Counted from the first letter of the stretch, positions 27,205-37,372 are shown. The stretch: 64,000 nucleotides of DNA from Acidobacteriota bacterium (GCA_018268715.1 JAFDVZ010000003.1:557347-621346); one strand, 5' to 3'. The notes: generated from the sequence alone by a model not told the origin. Numbers and translations are program-made.

Positions 27205-28743
27205 TTATGTGACGGGCGCGGGATTAAACAGAGCCGGGGCGTTGTGTAGCCCCCAATAGTCGGACCACGTTTTCTTGCGGCCGCTGGCGGCGCCAAGAAT
27301 GAAGCGGAAGATCTCCCATCCTACTCCCTCGATCGTCGCCAGGCCAGTGGCGATCGCTCCGGCGTCGACGTCGATCAAATCCGGCCAGCGCTCGGCGAGT
27401 TCCGTGCGGGACGACACCTTGATGACGGGCACGGCCGCAAGGCCATAGGGAGTGCCTTCGCCGGTAGTGAAGACGTGCATGTTCATCCCGGCGGCGGTTT
27501 GCAGCGTGCCGCAGATGAAGTCGCTGGCGGGCGTCGCCAGAAACACCAGTCCCTTGGCCGACACACGCTCGCCCGGCGACGCCACGGCCTGGATGGCGGT
27601 GGAGCCCGACTTGGCGATCGACCCCAGCGCCTTCTCCACGATGTTCGCCAGCCCGCCGCGCTTGTTGCCAGGCGTGGGATTCGCGCTCCGATCCGCCCCG
27701 CCGCGCCGCAGGTAATCGTCGTACCACTTCATCTCGCCGATCAACGCCGTCGCCACGTCGGGCGAGGCGGCGCGCGGCGTCAGCAGGTGGATCGCGTCCC
27801 GGACCTCGGTCACTTCGGAGAACATCACCGTCGCGCCGGCCCGGACCAGCAGGTCGGCCGCGTAGCCGACCGCCGGATTCGCCGTCACGCCGGAGAATGC
27901 GTCGCTGCCTCCGCACTGCAACCCCACCACCAGGTCGGAGGCCGGGCACGTCACGCGCTCGCGGCGGCTCAACCGCGCGATGCGCTTCTCGGCCAGATTC
28001 ATGATGGCTTCCACCATGTCGCCGAATCCGAAGTACTGCTCATCCTGCAGGCGGACCAGCCACGGCTCATCGTGCAACACGGGCAGTCCGGCGCCGGTCA
28101 ACCGCGCGGGTTGCATCTTCTCGCATCCCAGGCTGACCACCAGCGGGTCGCCGGCGAAGTTGGGATTCCGGGCGTAGTTGGCGATCGTGCGGATCGGGAT
28201 CTCCGCGCCGGGCGCGTTGATGGCGACGCCGCAACCGTAGGGGTAGGTCAGCGCGAGTACATCGTCGACGTGCGGATAGCGCGGGAGGATCTCGGCCCGG
28301 ATGCGCCGCACGGCGAACTCGACGGTCGGCGCGACGCACTGCACCGTCGTCGTGATGCCGAGCAGGTTCTTCGTGCCCACCGTTCCGTCGGCGTTGCGGT
28401 AGCCCTCGAAGGTGAATCCGTCGAGCGCCGGAGGAGGAGGCGGAACCGCGGTTGCCAGCGGCGCCGATTCGAGCGACGGCGCGTCCGGCAACGTCACCAA
28501 CTCCTCGCTTACCCAGGCGCCGCGAGGAATGTTACGAGCCGCCTGGCCGATGACCTCGCCGTACCGCACCACGGGCGCGCCCTCGAGGATATTTTCCAAA
28601 GCGACCTTGTGCGATTGCGGGATCGACTCCACCAGCGCCAGCCCTGATGAAAACTCGGCGCCGGGCTCGAGTCCGCCCGCGTTCACGATGATCGCCACGT
28701 TGTCGCGGGGGTTTACCTGGATATACAGCGGTCGCTCACTCAC
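27205..28743 (-). CDS. garD: Galactarate dehydratase (UxaA/GarD family)
   Basis: The 512-residue protein combines an N-terminal SAF-type domain (about 1-90, [23 protein letters not shown]) with the UxaA/GarD catalytic domain starting at about 110 ([58 protein letters not shown]). E. coli GarD is 523 residues, so length favours galactarate dehydratase over altronate dehydratase (about 495). It dehydrates galactarate to 5-keto-4-deoxyglucarate using a metal centre. The paired GntP transporter supports sugar-acid catabolism; the aldolase and reductase of the pathway are not in the window. Confidence 0.88.
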   Translation of the reverse strand: MSERPLYIQVNPRDNVAIIVNAGGLEPGAEFSSGLALVESIPQSHKVALENILEGAPVVRYGEVIGQAARNIPRGAWVSEELVTLPDAPSLESAPLATAVPPPPPALDGFTFEGYRNADGTVGTKNLLGITTTVQCVAPTVEFAVRRIRAEILPRYPHVDDVLALTYPYGCGVAINAPGAEIPIRTIANYARNPNFAGDPLVVSLGCEKMQPARLTGAGLPVLHDEPWLVRLQDEQYFGFGDMVEAIMNLAEKRIARLSRRERVTCPASDLVVGLQCGGSDAFSGVTANPAVGYAADLLVRAGATVMFSEVTEVRDAIHLLTPRAASPDVATALIGEMKWYDDYLRRGGADRSANPTPGNKRGGLANIVEKALGSIAKSGSTAIQAVASPGERVSAKGLVFLATPASDFICGTLQTAAGMNMHVFTTGEGTPYGLAAVPVIKVSSRTELAERWPDLIDVDAGAIATGLATIEGVGWEIFRFILGAASGRKKTWSDYWGLHNAPALFNPAPVT

Positions 28744-28792
28744 GAAGATGTCAGCTTATCGCAGATGGGCGGCCGGGCGGAAACTTGCGGCG

Positions 28793-31261
28793 TTATTCGT
28801 GCCGCAGCGCCGTCATCGGATCCACGCGCATCGCACGCCTGGCAGGCGCCAGACAGGCCGCCAGCGCGGCGCCAGACAGCAGCAGGGTCACACCAATGAA
28901 CGTCGCCGGATCGAAGGGGCTGACGAACGCCAGGAACCCGCCAACGATCCGCGCCAGCGCGATGGCCAGCGCCAGTCCCGCGGCTACGCCCCACAGCGCC
29001 AGGCGCATCCCATGCGACAGCAGGAGGCGCAGCACGTCGCGCGGCGTCGCGCCCAGAGCCAGGCGTACGCCGACCTCCCGGGTTCGCTGGCTTGCCGAGT
29101 AGGCCACCACTCCGAATACGCCCACGACGGCCAGCGCAAGGCCGAGCAGTCCCATGCATCCCGCCAGCCATGCGCCGAAACGGAAGATCATGAAGCCCAT
29201 TCCGCCGGCCAGTGACTGCTGCATCGTGCGCGCATCGATGATGGAGATGGCGGGATCGATCGCGCGGACCTCCCGCTCCACACGCGCGATGAGCGAACGG
29301 GGTTCGACCGTCGTGCGCACCTGCAGCACGCGCAGGGAGCAATCATCCTGCGCGATGGGCACGTAGAAGTACGGTTGCGGACTTTCAAACAAGACCATGT
29401 ACTTGCCATTTCGCACGACGCCCACAACCTCGACCAACGGTCCGCCAGGCCGCATGCTGAACCGCTTTCCGATGGCGTCCCCATCCGGCCAGAAGCGCGT
29501 CGCCATGGTCTCGTTGATCACGGCGACCGGAGGCGCAGTACTGCTGTCCGACTCGCGAATCCCGCGCCCACGGACCAGCGGAATCCGCAACGTTTCGAGA
29601 TAACTCGAGTCGACGGGATTGTAAAGAACCGTGGGGAGCAACTCGCCGGCGACGCGCGGTTGGCCCTCGGCAAGAACCGGCGCCGACGAATTCCAGTAAC
29701 CCATCGGTACGCTGAACGCTACACTCGCCGCTTCCACGCCCGGCAGCGCGCGCACTTTTTGTTCGAGGGTCCGGTAGAACTCCCGAGTGCGCGCCTGGCT
29801 GTAGCCGATGTGGTGCGGGTCGAGCGTGACGTTCAGCAGATGCGACGGTTCAAAGCCCAGTTCGATCCGGCTCGCCGCGCCCAACTGCCGCACGAACAGA
29901 CCGGCCGCAACCAGCAGCGCGAACGACGCCGCCACCTGCCCGATCACCAGCATCCCGCGAACCCGCTGGCCGCCGCCGCTCCCGGCGCGTCCGCCCTGGT
30001 GCAGCACCGTGCGCACATCCACCTGCGACGCCCGAAGGCCGGGCCACGCGCCCGCCAGCGCTCCGGTGACGACCGTCGCAATCACTGCGTAGGCGAAGAC
30101 CGTCCAATCGAAGGAGAAGTCCATCGCCACCGGCAGGCTCGTCTCCAGCCACTCGATGGAACTCAACGCGCTGCTGGCCCAGAGGGCGAAGAGCGTGCCC
30201 AGCAATCCGCCCAACAGCGACAGCATCATGCTCTCGGCGACCATCGCCCGGACCACCCGCCAACGCCCCGCCCCGAGCGCGGTCCGGATCGCCATCTCCT
30301 TACGCCGAACGTTCGCACGCACCAGCAGCAGGTTCGCGACATTGGTGCACGCGACCAACAGCACCAATCCCGCCAGCCCGAGAAACGTCCCGGCGAGCGC
30401 GGGGGTGATGTCGGCCATTCGCCGCAGCGGCATCGGACGCGCCAGCGTCTCGGGCGTCACCGCGATTCCCACATCACGATCGGTGGCCGGGTGCGCCGCC
30501 GCCATGCGACGCGCAACGACGTCCGCCGACGCCTGCGCCTGCGCGAGGTCGACGCCGGGCCCCATCCGGCCCACCACCGTGATGAGACGAATGTCGCGGG
30601 CGGTGAACAACCCACTCAGGTTGCGGTTGTCCTGGCCGGCGAGGAAACTCAGCGGCAGGTAGGCGTCCATGTCCGCTCCCACATAGAGCCCGTGGAATTC
30701 CTTCGGCGCCACTCCAACAACCGTCACCGGGCGTCCGTCCACGCGGACGCGGCGGCCGACGATGCCGGGATCGCCGCCAAACCGCTTTCGCCAGCACGAG
30801 TACCCCAGCACCAGAACATTTTCAGAATTGCGCGTTTCCCCTTCGCCGGAAAGGAACACTCGTCCGACGGCCGGCGCGACCCCCAGCGCGGCGAAGAAAT
30901 CGCCCGTCACGGCGCTGTACATGATCTGCCGGGTCTGATCGCCGGCGGTCATTCCGCCGAGCTCGACCGCAAACCCGAACAGGTCATGGAAGGCGCTGGC
31001 CTGCTGGCGAAGATCGCCGAGCGCGGGGTAGGACAAGCGGTACTCGAGACCGATGCGATCGTTCTTCAATCGCGCCGCGAGCACCACGATCTGACCGGGC
31101 GAACGGACCGGCAGCGGACGAGTCAGCCCGTTCACGACGCTGAAAATGGCGGTGTTCACCCCAACCCCCAGAGCCAGCGTCAGAATTGCGAGCAGCGCCA
31201 GCGCCGGGACCCGGCAAAGCTGCCTTGCGGCCTGCTGGACATCGTCCCAAAGCGCGCGCAT
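28793..31261 (-). CDS. ADOP-type MacB/FtsX-like ABC permease
   Basis: The 822-residue protein has the Acidobacterial duplicated orphan permease layout. One membrane helix comes after a short DDVQQAARQL region. A periplasmic MacB-like core (about 50-270) follows, then three helices, a second periplasmic domain (about 450-690) and three C-terminal helices. FtsX-like signatures appear twice: RRKEMAIRTALGAGRWRVVR near 327 and SQRTREVGVRLALGATPRDV near 737. No ATPase gene is adjacent, which is typical of ADOP proteins. It starts directly after the LytTR regulator stop, so it is the output gene of that operon. Substrates are unknown; envelope or antimicrobial export is a guess. Confidence 0.9.
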   Translation of the reverse strand: MRALWDDVQQAARQLCRVPALALLAILTLALGVGVNTAIFSVVNGLTRPLPVRSPGQIVVLAARLKNDRIGLEYRLSYPALGDLRQQASAFHDLFGFAVELGGMTAGDQTRQIMYSAVTGDFFAALGVAPAVGRVFLSGEGETRNSENVLVLGYSCWRKRFGGDPGIVGRRVRVDGRPVTVVGVAPKEFHGLYVGADMDAYLPLSFLAGQDNRNLSGLFTARDIRLITVVGRMGPGVDLAQAQASADVVARRMAAAHPATDRDVGIAVTPETLARPMPLRRMADITPALAGTFLGLAGLVLLVACTNVANLLLVRANVRRKEMAIRTALGAGRWRVVRAMVAESMMLSLLGGLLGTLFALWASSALSSIEWLETSLPVAMDFSFDWTVFAYAVIATVVTGALAGAWPGLRASQVDVRTVLHQGGRAGSGGGQRVRGMLVIGQVAASFALLVAAGLFVRQLGAASRIELGFEPSHLLNVTLDPHHIGYSQARTREFYRTLEQKVRALPGVEAASVAFSVPMGYWNSSAPVLAEGQPRVAGELLPTVLYNPVDSSYLETLRIPLVRGRGIRESDSSTAPPVAVINETMATRFWPDGDAIGKRFSMRPGGPLVEVVGVVRNGKYMVLFESPQPYFYVPIAQDDCSLRVLQVRTTVEPRSLIARVEREVRAIDPAISIIDARTMQQSLAGGMGFMIFRFGAWLAGCMGLLGLALAVVGVFGVVAYSASQRTREVGVRLALGATPRDVLRLLLSHGMRLALWGVAAGLALAIALARIVGGFLAFVSPFDPATFIGVTLLLSGAALAACLAPARRAMRVDPMTALRHE

Positions 31262-32035
31262 CTACTTTCCTTCAAGTAGGGCGGTCAGCCGCGCGTAGCC
31301 CGAGCGGCTCACCGGCAGTTGTGTGCCGTCCTGCAGGATCGCCAGGCGGCTGTCCTTGGTATAGGGCTCGATCTTGGCGATGCGCTCCAGGTTCACGATG
31401 GAGGACCGGTGCACGCGCACGAACTGGTTGGGGTCGAGCATGGCCTCCAGGCTCGAGATGGTCTGCTGCTTCAGGTACGTCTTCTTCTGGCTGTGCAGCG
31501 CCACGTAGTCGTCCTGCGCCTCCACGTAATCCAGCCGTTCCACCGGAATGATGGTCACCTTGGCGCCGTCTTTCACCACTACGCGCTGCGCGAACTCCTG
31601 CGGCGCGCGTGCGGCGGCGCTCAACGCGGCGGGCTCGGGCAGCGGTTGCGTCGTCGCGCTTCCGGAACGGATGCGCTGGCGGGCGCGGTCGAGCGCCGTG
31701 GCGAAGCGGTCCTTGCCAAAGGGCTTCAACAGATAGTCGATGGCGTGGGCGTCGAACGCTTTCATGGCGTAGGAGTCGTAGGCGGTGACGAAGATTACGG
31801 CCACCTCGCGTTCGATCAGTTCGAGCACCTCGAAGCCGTCCAGTTTCGGCATCTGAACGTCGAGAAATACCAGGTCGGGCTTCAGTTCGGTGATCGCCTT
31901 CACGGCGTCGAAGCCATTGGCGCACTCGGCCGCGATCTCGATGTCGGGCGCCGCGGAGAGATACTCGCGCAGCACTCGGCGCGCGAGGTCCTCGTCGTCC
32001 ACCAGGACGGCCCGGATGATCTCATGTTCAGGCAT
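31262..32035 (-). CDS. LytR/AlgR-family response regulator (LytTR domain)
   Basis: The 257-residue regulator has a receiver domain with Asp59 in VFLDVQMPKLDGFEVL and the Lys of YLLKPFGKDRF. A LytTR DNA-binding domain occupies about 150-257 (VTIIPVERLDYVEAQDDYVA, FVRVHRSSIVNLERI). LytTR proteins bind direct repeats in promoters of envelope and signalling genes. Its start overlaps the end of the LytS-type kinase gene by 8 bp, marking a cognate pair, and the permease gene follows immediately. Confidence 0.94.
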   Translation of the reverse strand: MPEHEIIRAVLVDDEDLARRVLREYLSAAPDIEIAAECANGFDAVKAITELKPDLVFLDVQMPKLDGFEVLELIEREVAVIFVTAYDSYAMKAFDAHAIDYLLKPFGKDRFATALDRARQRIRSGSATTQPLPEPAALSAAARAPQEFAQRVVVKDGAKVTIIPVERLDYVEAQDDYVALHSQKKTYLKQQTISSLEAMLDPNQFVRVHRSSIVNLERIAKIEPYTKDSRLAILQDGTQLPVSRSGYARLTALLEGK

Positions 32036-33119
32036 GTGAGATGACGCTCCTTGCGGGAACCTCCGCCGCGGCGCGCTCGCAGGGCAGTTCGAGGTCGACG
32101 CGGTGCAGCGTTCCCGTGACAGCTACATTCATGTGGCCGCGATTGCCGTGCCGGGTCTCGATCCGATTGCGCACGTTCGCAAGCCCAAGGCCGCTTCGCT
32201 TCGGCGATGGGTTGTCCGGATCGAAATCGTTCTCCACCGACACGCGCAGCACTTCGTTTGAGACATGCGCGCGAATGCGGATGAAACCGCCATCCACCAG
32301 GCTCGCGATGCCGTGTTTCACGGCGTTCTCCACCAGTGGTTGCAGCAGTAGCGGAGGCACCACGCAGCGATCGCACAGTTCGCCGATATCCTGTTCGACA
32401 CGCAGGCGGGAGCCGAAGCGCACCTGCTCTACGTCGAGGTAGGTGCGCACCAGCGCGAGCTCGTCGCCGAACGGTATCGACGTCCGCTCGCCCAGCCGCA
32501 GCGTGTTGCGCAGAAAGTCCGACAGGCGGATGCACATTTCGCGCGCCTGCCCGGGGTCGACCGAGGTGAGCGCGCTGATCGAATTCAGGCAGTTGAACAG
32601 GAAGTGCGGGTTGATCTGCGCCTTCAGCGCCTTCAACTCCGCCTCCCGAGCCAGTACGCGCAACGCGTGTTCCCGCTCAATCGCCTCCCGAGCGGATTCA
32701 AACTGCAGATAGGTGTAATGTAACGCCACCGCCAGACCGTATAGCAACACGCCCACGCCGAAAAACAAGGGCACATGCGGAGTCAAGCGATGCTCGAACC
32801 CGGGATGGTAGCTGTCGAGCAGGCTCGCCAGGAAGCGGGCCAGCCGCGTCCAGAAGAACGCCGCCACGGCGGCCGCCACCAGATGGTAAGCCAGGATCTT
32901 CAAGGCCGGTCCCTTCCGCAGCGGCAGGACGCGGCACAGATACCAGGGCGACAGGCAGGCGATGGCGTACACCATGCACAGCGGCGCGCACAGCAGCGTC
33001 ACTTCCAGCAGGCTCAAACGCGCCGACACCATCAGCAGATAGCTCAGCAGGAACGCCGGCAACTGCCATGCGACGATGTACAGCAGCAGCCTTCGGGCGG
33101 AAGCGAATACCGGGTGCAT
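32028..33119 (-). CDS. LytS-type sensor histidine kinase
   Basis: The 363-residue kinase has about four N-terminal membrane helices (residues 10-150). A cytoplasmic His_kinase domain of the LytS/YpdA type follows, with the phospho-acceptor histidine in QINPHFLFNCLN near residue 175. The ATPase domain is marked by VPPLLLQPLVENAVKHGI and GLGLANVRNRIE. No PAS or GAF sensor is present, so sensing probably occurs through the membrane helices or through the LiaF-like partner encoded just upstream. It forms a pair with the LytTR regulator. Confidence 0.93.
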   Translation of the reverse strand: MHPVFASARRLLLYIVAWQLPAFLLSYLLMVSARLSLLEVTLLCAPLCMVYAIACLSPWYLCRVLPLRKGPALKILAYHLVAAAVAAFFWTRLARFLASLLDSYHPGFEHRLTPHVPLFFGVGVLLYGLAVALHYTYLQFESAREAIEREHALRVLAREAELKALKAQINPHFLFNCLNSISALTSVDPGQAREMCIRLSDFLRNTLRLGERTSIPFGDELALVRTYLDVEQVRFGSRLRVEQDIGELCDRCVVPPLLLQPLVENAVKHGIASLVDGGFIRIRAHVSNEVLRVSVENDFDPDNPSPKRSGLGLANVRNRIETRHGNRGHMNVAVTGTLHRVDLELPCERAAAEVPARSVISHA

Positions 33120-33126
33120 GGCGCGC

Positions 33127-33951
33127 CTACACCGTCATCACGCTGACGCCGCCAAAGCACGCCACACCCGTGATCGTGAGCCGAGGCGCGGGTCCGGCCG
33201 ACTCGTCCGGATGGAGGCTCTTGTCCTCGTATCCGCCGAAAATCCCCATCCCGCGGACTTCCACGAACCACGTGCGCGGAACCTTGATCTCAATGCCGCC
33301 GAACACCGCGTTGGCGTCGATGACGGCATGTTGCTGAACTTTCGCGCTTCGGAAGTCGATCTCGATGCCGCCAAAGCAGGCGAACAGGTCGGCCGTGCGG
33401 AAATCGGACGAATCGACATAGCGTTTCACGCCTCCGAACAGGGTGGCGATGTTAATCTGCGCCTGTGACGCTTGAACCGGAGGCGCTCCCGGGTCCGTGT
33501 CCTGGCTGTCCTCCGGTGGAGCGGGCGGCCGCCATTGCTGCTCAACCGCGCGGTACAGAAACAGCACGCCGAGCGCGATCAACGCGAGCGGCCAGAGGAA
33601 GCGGGGATCGAGCCTCAGCACATCGATATTGCTGAGGAACCACAATGTTCCCCCGCCCGCCAGAACGCCGCCCCACAGCAACCCGCCGGTTCGCCCGCCC
33701 TCCAGGAGTTTGGCCAGGCCGATCGCCACCAGAACCAGCGGCGCGTAATCCCAGATGTCCCGCACGTGGAGGATGCCCAGATTGTCGAGCAGCATCAGCG
33801 TGCCGGCGGCGATGATCACCAACCCGAACACAAAGCCGCCGGTGGCCGAGCGCGGGCGGCATCCGGCGCGGTTCATCCACCAGCCTTGCCGGGCGTTTCG
33901 CCGTATTTCGCGTTGGAGGTTCCTCGCCCAACGCCGATCGAAGCCATCCAT
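33127..33951 (-). CDS. LiaF-like membrane protein (cell-wall-active antibiotic response type)
   Basis: The 274-residue product has four closely spaced membrane helices at about 40-145 (FVFGLVIIAAGTLMLLDNLG, APLVLVAIGLAKL, GGVLAGGGTLWFL, LWPLALIALGVLFLY). A C-terminal toast-rack beta domain follows, with repeats TLFGGVKR, CFGGIEIDF, VFGGIEIKVP, IFGGYEDKS and CFGGVSVMTV. These FGG repeats are the mark of the DUF2154/LiaF C-terminal domain. LiaF inhibits a LiaS-type kinase in Firmicutes. It is the first gene of the kinase/regulator/permease operon. The ATG at 33951 is chosen; an upstream in-frame extension to 34158 overlaps the divergent lipoprotein gene. Confidence 0.82.
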   Translation of the reverse strand: MDGFDRRWARNLQREIRRNARQGWWMNRAGCRPRSATGGFVFGLVIIAAGTLMLLDNLGILHVRDIWDYAPLVLVAIGLAKLLEGGRTGGLLWGGVLAGGGTLWFLSNIDVLRLDPRFLWPLALIALGVLFLYRAVEQQWRPPAPPEDSQDTDPGAPPVQASQAQINIATLFGGVKRYVDSSDFRTADLFACFGGIEIDFRSAKVQQHAVIDANAVFGGIEIKVPRTWFVEVRGMGIFGGYEDKSLHPDESAGPAPRLTITGVACFGGVSVMTV

Positions 33952-34102
33952 GGTTCGAGTGTATTCCGGCGCCGTTCGGCCAGGTGAGCAGTTATCGGCA
34001 AACAGCGCTCCAGAATCGGTAAACGGAAAAGGAGCGGCTTCCGGCCGGCCCGGGCATCCGCGAACTAGGATGGTTATGAGCCCTGCGACGGAGGTGTGAT
34101 CT

Positions 34103-37100
34103 TTGTTAACCATCGCGGACAGAGCCGCCGGCCCCACGCTGCTGCTGGCCATCGCCATCGCCTGTGGCGGCTGCGTCCGCTCCGTTCCAGCCCGGCACGC
34201 GCTCCCGACCCCGCAGCCGGTTGAAGATGCCGACGAGGAGCGCGAAATCGCTTCACCGGGCGATGTCCAGCGCTGGCACGATGCGGCCCGCGGCGCCGCC
34301 CCGCAAAGTGTGCGTTCGGCGGCCTACCGCGAGTTCGCGCGCATGAACGCCGCCCTGCCGGCCCCTCGGTCCACGTCCTCGCTCGATCCGTTGCAGTGGT
34401 TGTCGATCGGACCGCAGCCGCTCCGTGACGCCGCGGGACGCAGGTTTACCGGGGCGGTGCGGAGCCTCGCCATCGATCCTCGCAACGCCGACGTCGCCTA
34501 CGCGGGCTCGGCGTCCGGCGGACTCTGGAAGACCGTCGACGGCGGCAAGACGTGGACGCCGTTGACCGACTACCGACCGTCGCTGTGGAGCGGACCCGTC
34601 GCGATCAGTCCGCTCCACCCGGACACGATCTATCTGGCCACCGGCTCAGTGGACCACACCGGCGCCGGAATCCTTAAGTCTACCGACGGGGGAGTTAGCT
34701 GGACTCAGTTAGCCGGAGTATTCGGCGGCGATGCGGCGGATTACTACGGCGGGACTCCAATCACCGCGATGGCGATAAGTCCCTCGGACGATCGTGTGTT
34801 ACTCGCGGGAGTCGCCTGTTGCGGCGCCACGCCCGCCGGGCTGTACCGGTCGGCCGACGGCGGCCTGTCCTGGCTTCCAACAGGCCTGAAAGCCCCGGTG
34901 GGAGCGGTTCTGTTTGACCCCGCTGATCCCTTGGCGGCCTATGCGACTGTCAGCGCCCAGGGGTTGTCCGTGTATAAGTCGTCCGACCAGGGAGTTAGCT
35001 GGACAGCGATGACTCGTTCTCCCCGGAACGCCGGGGGGCTGGCGATCCTCTCGGCGTCTCCGGCCCGGCCCAAGCGTCTCTATCTCAGCATCGCCGATCC
35101 TTCCGACGGCACGCTCGACGGAATGTATCGCAGCGACGACGGCGGCGACAACTGGGCTCCACTCACCGCCCCCGTCGGATTTTGCGGCAAGTGGTGCTGG
35201 TACAACCCGTTCCTGGCCGCGGATCCGTCCACGCCCGACACGGTCTTCGCCGGCGGTCTGCACCTGTTTCGATCCACCGACGCTGGCAAATCCTGGTCCA
35301 ATCTAACTCAGGACGACCGCGGAGACGACACGTTGCACGTCGACTATCACGCGGCCGCCTTCTCCGCCGACGGCGCCCGGATGTACGTCGCCAACGACGG
35401 AGGCGTCTTCTCCAGTTCCGACTACGCCAGGCCCGCTCCCACCTGGACCAACCTGAACGCAACGCTCGGCGCGGTGCAGTTTTACAATCTCTCGGTCGAT
35501 CCGACCGACGCGAATCACACGCTGGGCGACACCCAGGACCTTCCGGGCGCCCTGTACGGCGGCTCCCGCGAGTGGCGCTCGGCCGCTGTTTGCGAAAGCG
35601 GAGACAGCAGCATCGATCCGTCGAACCCGAACACTGCCTATGTCCTGTGTCTCGGTGGCGGCCCTCTCCACGTGTCAGCGCGCGGCGGCGCGCCGGATAG
35701 CTGGGCCAAGCAACCGATGTCGGGCATAGGTCAGACCGACCTATTTGCCTGGACCGCGCCTCTACGTCTCGACCCCGCGAATTCTCAGGGACTGTATCTC
35801 GCCTCTCAGCGCGTCTATTACTCCCCGAATGGAGGCGCGTCCTGGAATCCGATCTCAACCAACCTGACCACGGGCGATAGCAGCCTCACCGCACTCGACA
35901 TTTCCGCCGACGGTGGAACCGCCTATGCCGGCGCAAGCGACGGAAGCCTGTATGTCACCACGAACGCTCGGGACAAGAACCCGGTCTGGCAGTCCCGCTC
36001 CCGGGGGCTGCCGCACCGGTCCGTATCGCGAATCGTCGTCGACCCATCATCGGCAGCCATCGCCTACGCCACGATGTGGGATCTCGCCGACGCCTGCGCG
36101 CCTTCGGGGCACGTGTACAAGACCGTTGACACGGGTGCGAGTTGGCGCGACATCAGCGGCAACCTCCCCGCCCTGCCCGCCTATGACCTGGAACTCGACC
36201 CGGATCTGCCCGGGACGTTATATCTCGCCTCTGAGTTAGCCGTGTTCCGTAGCATCGACGACGGCGCTTCCTGGCACGTTCTGGGCGCCGGACTGCCGCA
36301 TGTTCGAGTCCGCGGGGTGCAGTTACACCGGGCCACTCGGACGCTCCGAGTCGCCACTTACGGCCGCGGCATGTGGGACCTGCTCGTTCCGCTAACTGCT
36401 CCTCGGATTATATCGGTCGCGACACAGGATGGCTCGGCGGCGCGAAGCGACTCCACGCTGTCCATAACGGGTCGCAACTTCGCCGTTGAGTCGACGGTGC
36501 TATGGAACGGCGCTCAACACAAGGCCAGTTTCATCGACTCCAGCCACCTGACGGCGCCCATCGCCGCCGGCGAACTCACCTCCAGCGGCAGCGCGCTGGT
36601 CACGGTGGTGACTCCCGGCGCGGGCGGCGGCGTTTCGAATCCCGTCGAGTTCGCATGGAGACCGGTGATTCACACCGGTGGCGTGGTCAACGCGGCGAGT
36701 CCTTACTGCGGGCCGCCACTCGCGCCCGGCAGCATCGCGACAGTCTATGGATCCCTGCTCGCCGATAACTCGACCGCCGACGTGCGGCTGGACGGAATCG
36801 CCGCACCCGTGTTCTATGCATCGGGCGGGCAGGTCAACTTCCAGGCGCCATGGGAATTGGCCGGCAAGGACTCCGCGCGGTTGACGGTGACCGCCGCCGG
36901 CGAGACATCGGCCCCGGTGGAAGTCGCCATCGCCCCAGCGGCGCCAGGAATCTTCACCATCGACGGATTGCAGGGAGCGATCGTGTCCGCCGACTGGACG
37001 CTCGCGGCGCCCACCGGCGCATTTCCCGGATCGCACCCGACTAAGCGCGGCGACTTCATTACGATCTTCGCGACGGGACTCGGCCCGGTGACGGCCGCCC

Positions 37101-37372
37101 AGTCCACCGGCGGAACGGCGCCCGCCACTCCGCTAGCTGCCGTCAGCGCGCCAGTCACCCTCATCTTCGAGTGTTCGAACCTGCAGGGGGATCGCTGCAG
37201 CGTTACATCCCCTTCCGCGGATGCTCCCTTCGTCGGCCTGACTCCCGGCTTCGTCGGGCTCTACCAGGTCAACGCTCGTATCCCGGCGGCCGCCAAGACG
37301 GGGAACCTGGTCGAAGTAACGTTAAGCGTCGGAGGAAGGCTGTCGAACATCGCCGCTCTCGCCGTGGAATGA
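34103..37372 (+). CDS. Asp-box beta-propeller lipoprotein with IPT and TIGR03437-type domains
   Basis: The 1089-residue protein has a lipoprotein-like N-terminus (LLLAIAIAC, candidate Cys21). It is followed by two sialidase/VPS10-like propellers with nine Asp-box motifs of the S-x-D-x-G-x-x-W type (for example STDGGVSW, SADGGLSW, SDDGGDNW, SIDDGASW) between about 140 and 730. An IPT-like domain (RIISVATQDGSAARSDSTLS) then leads into a TIGR03437-type C-terminal domain (GGVVNAASPYCGPPLAPGSI, ITIFATGLGPV, GFVGLYQVNARIP). There are no sialidase catalytic residues to assign. A GGAGG 8 bp before the TTG start supports the chosen start. It belongs to the surface proteins expanded in this lineage. 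Confidence 0.85.
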   Translation: MLTIADRAAGPTLLLAIAIACGGCVRSVPARHALPTPQPVEDADEEREIASPGDVQRWHDAARGAAPQSVRSAAYREFARMNAALPAPRSTSSLDPLQWLSIGPQPLRDAAGRRFTGAVRSLAIDPRNADVAYAGSASGGLWKTVDGGKTWTPLTDYRPSLWSGPVAISPLHPDTIYLATGSVDHTGAGILKSTDGGVSWTQLAGVFGGDAADYYGGTPITAMAISPSDDRVLLAGVACCGATPAGLYRSADGGLSWLPTGLKAPVGAVLFDPADPLAAYATVSAQGLSVYKSSDQGVSWTAMTRSPRNAGGLAILSASPARPKRLYLSIADPSDGTLDGMYRSDDGGDNWAPLTAPVGFCGKWCWYNPFLAADPSTPDTVFAGGLHLFRSTDAGKSWSNLTQDDRGDDTLHVDYHAAAFSADGARMYVANDGGVFSSSDYARPAPTWTNLNATLGAVQFYNLSVDPTDANHTLGDTQDLPGALYGGSREWRSAAVCESGDSSIDPSNPNTAYVLCLGGGPLHVSARGGAPDSWAKQPMSGIGQTDLFAWTAPLRLDPANSQGLYLASQRVYYSPNGGASWNPISTNLTTGDSSLTALDISADGGTAYAGASDGSLYVTTNARDKNPVWQSRSRGLPHRSVSRIVVDPSSAAIAYATMWDLADACAPSGHVYKTVDTGASWRDISGNLPALPAYDLELDPDLPGTLYLASELAVFRSIDDGASWHVLGAGLPHVRVRGVQLHRATRTLRVATYGRGMWDLLVPLTAPRIISVATQDGSAARSDSTLSITGRNFAVESTVLWNGAQHKASFIDSSHLTAPIAAGELTSSGSALVTVVTPGAGGGVSNPVEFAWRPVIHTGGVVNAASPYCGPPLAPGSIATVYGSLLADNSTADVRLDGIAAPVFYASGGQVNFQAPWELAGKDSARLTVTAAGETSAPVEVAIAPAAPGIFTIDGLQGAIVSADWTLAAPTGAFPGSHPTKRGDFITIFATGLGPVTAAQSTGGTAPATPLAAVSAPVTLIFECSNLQGDRCSVTSPSADAPFVGLTPGFVGLYQVNARIPAAAKTGNLVEVTLSVGGRLSNIAALAVE

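Noticed and set aside
29375..31279. 634-codon open frame antisense to the ADOP permease
   Set aside because: Shadow of a real gene, Arg/Gln/His-rich.
33952..34158. N-terminal extension of the LiaF-like gene
   Set aside because: It would overlap the divergent lipoprotein gene and lies before the ATG at 33951, where the protein-like sequence begins.
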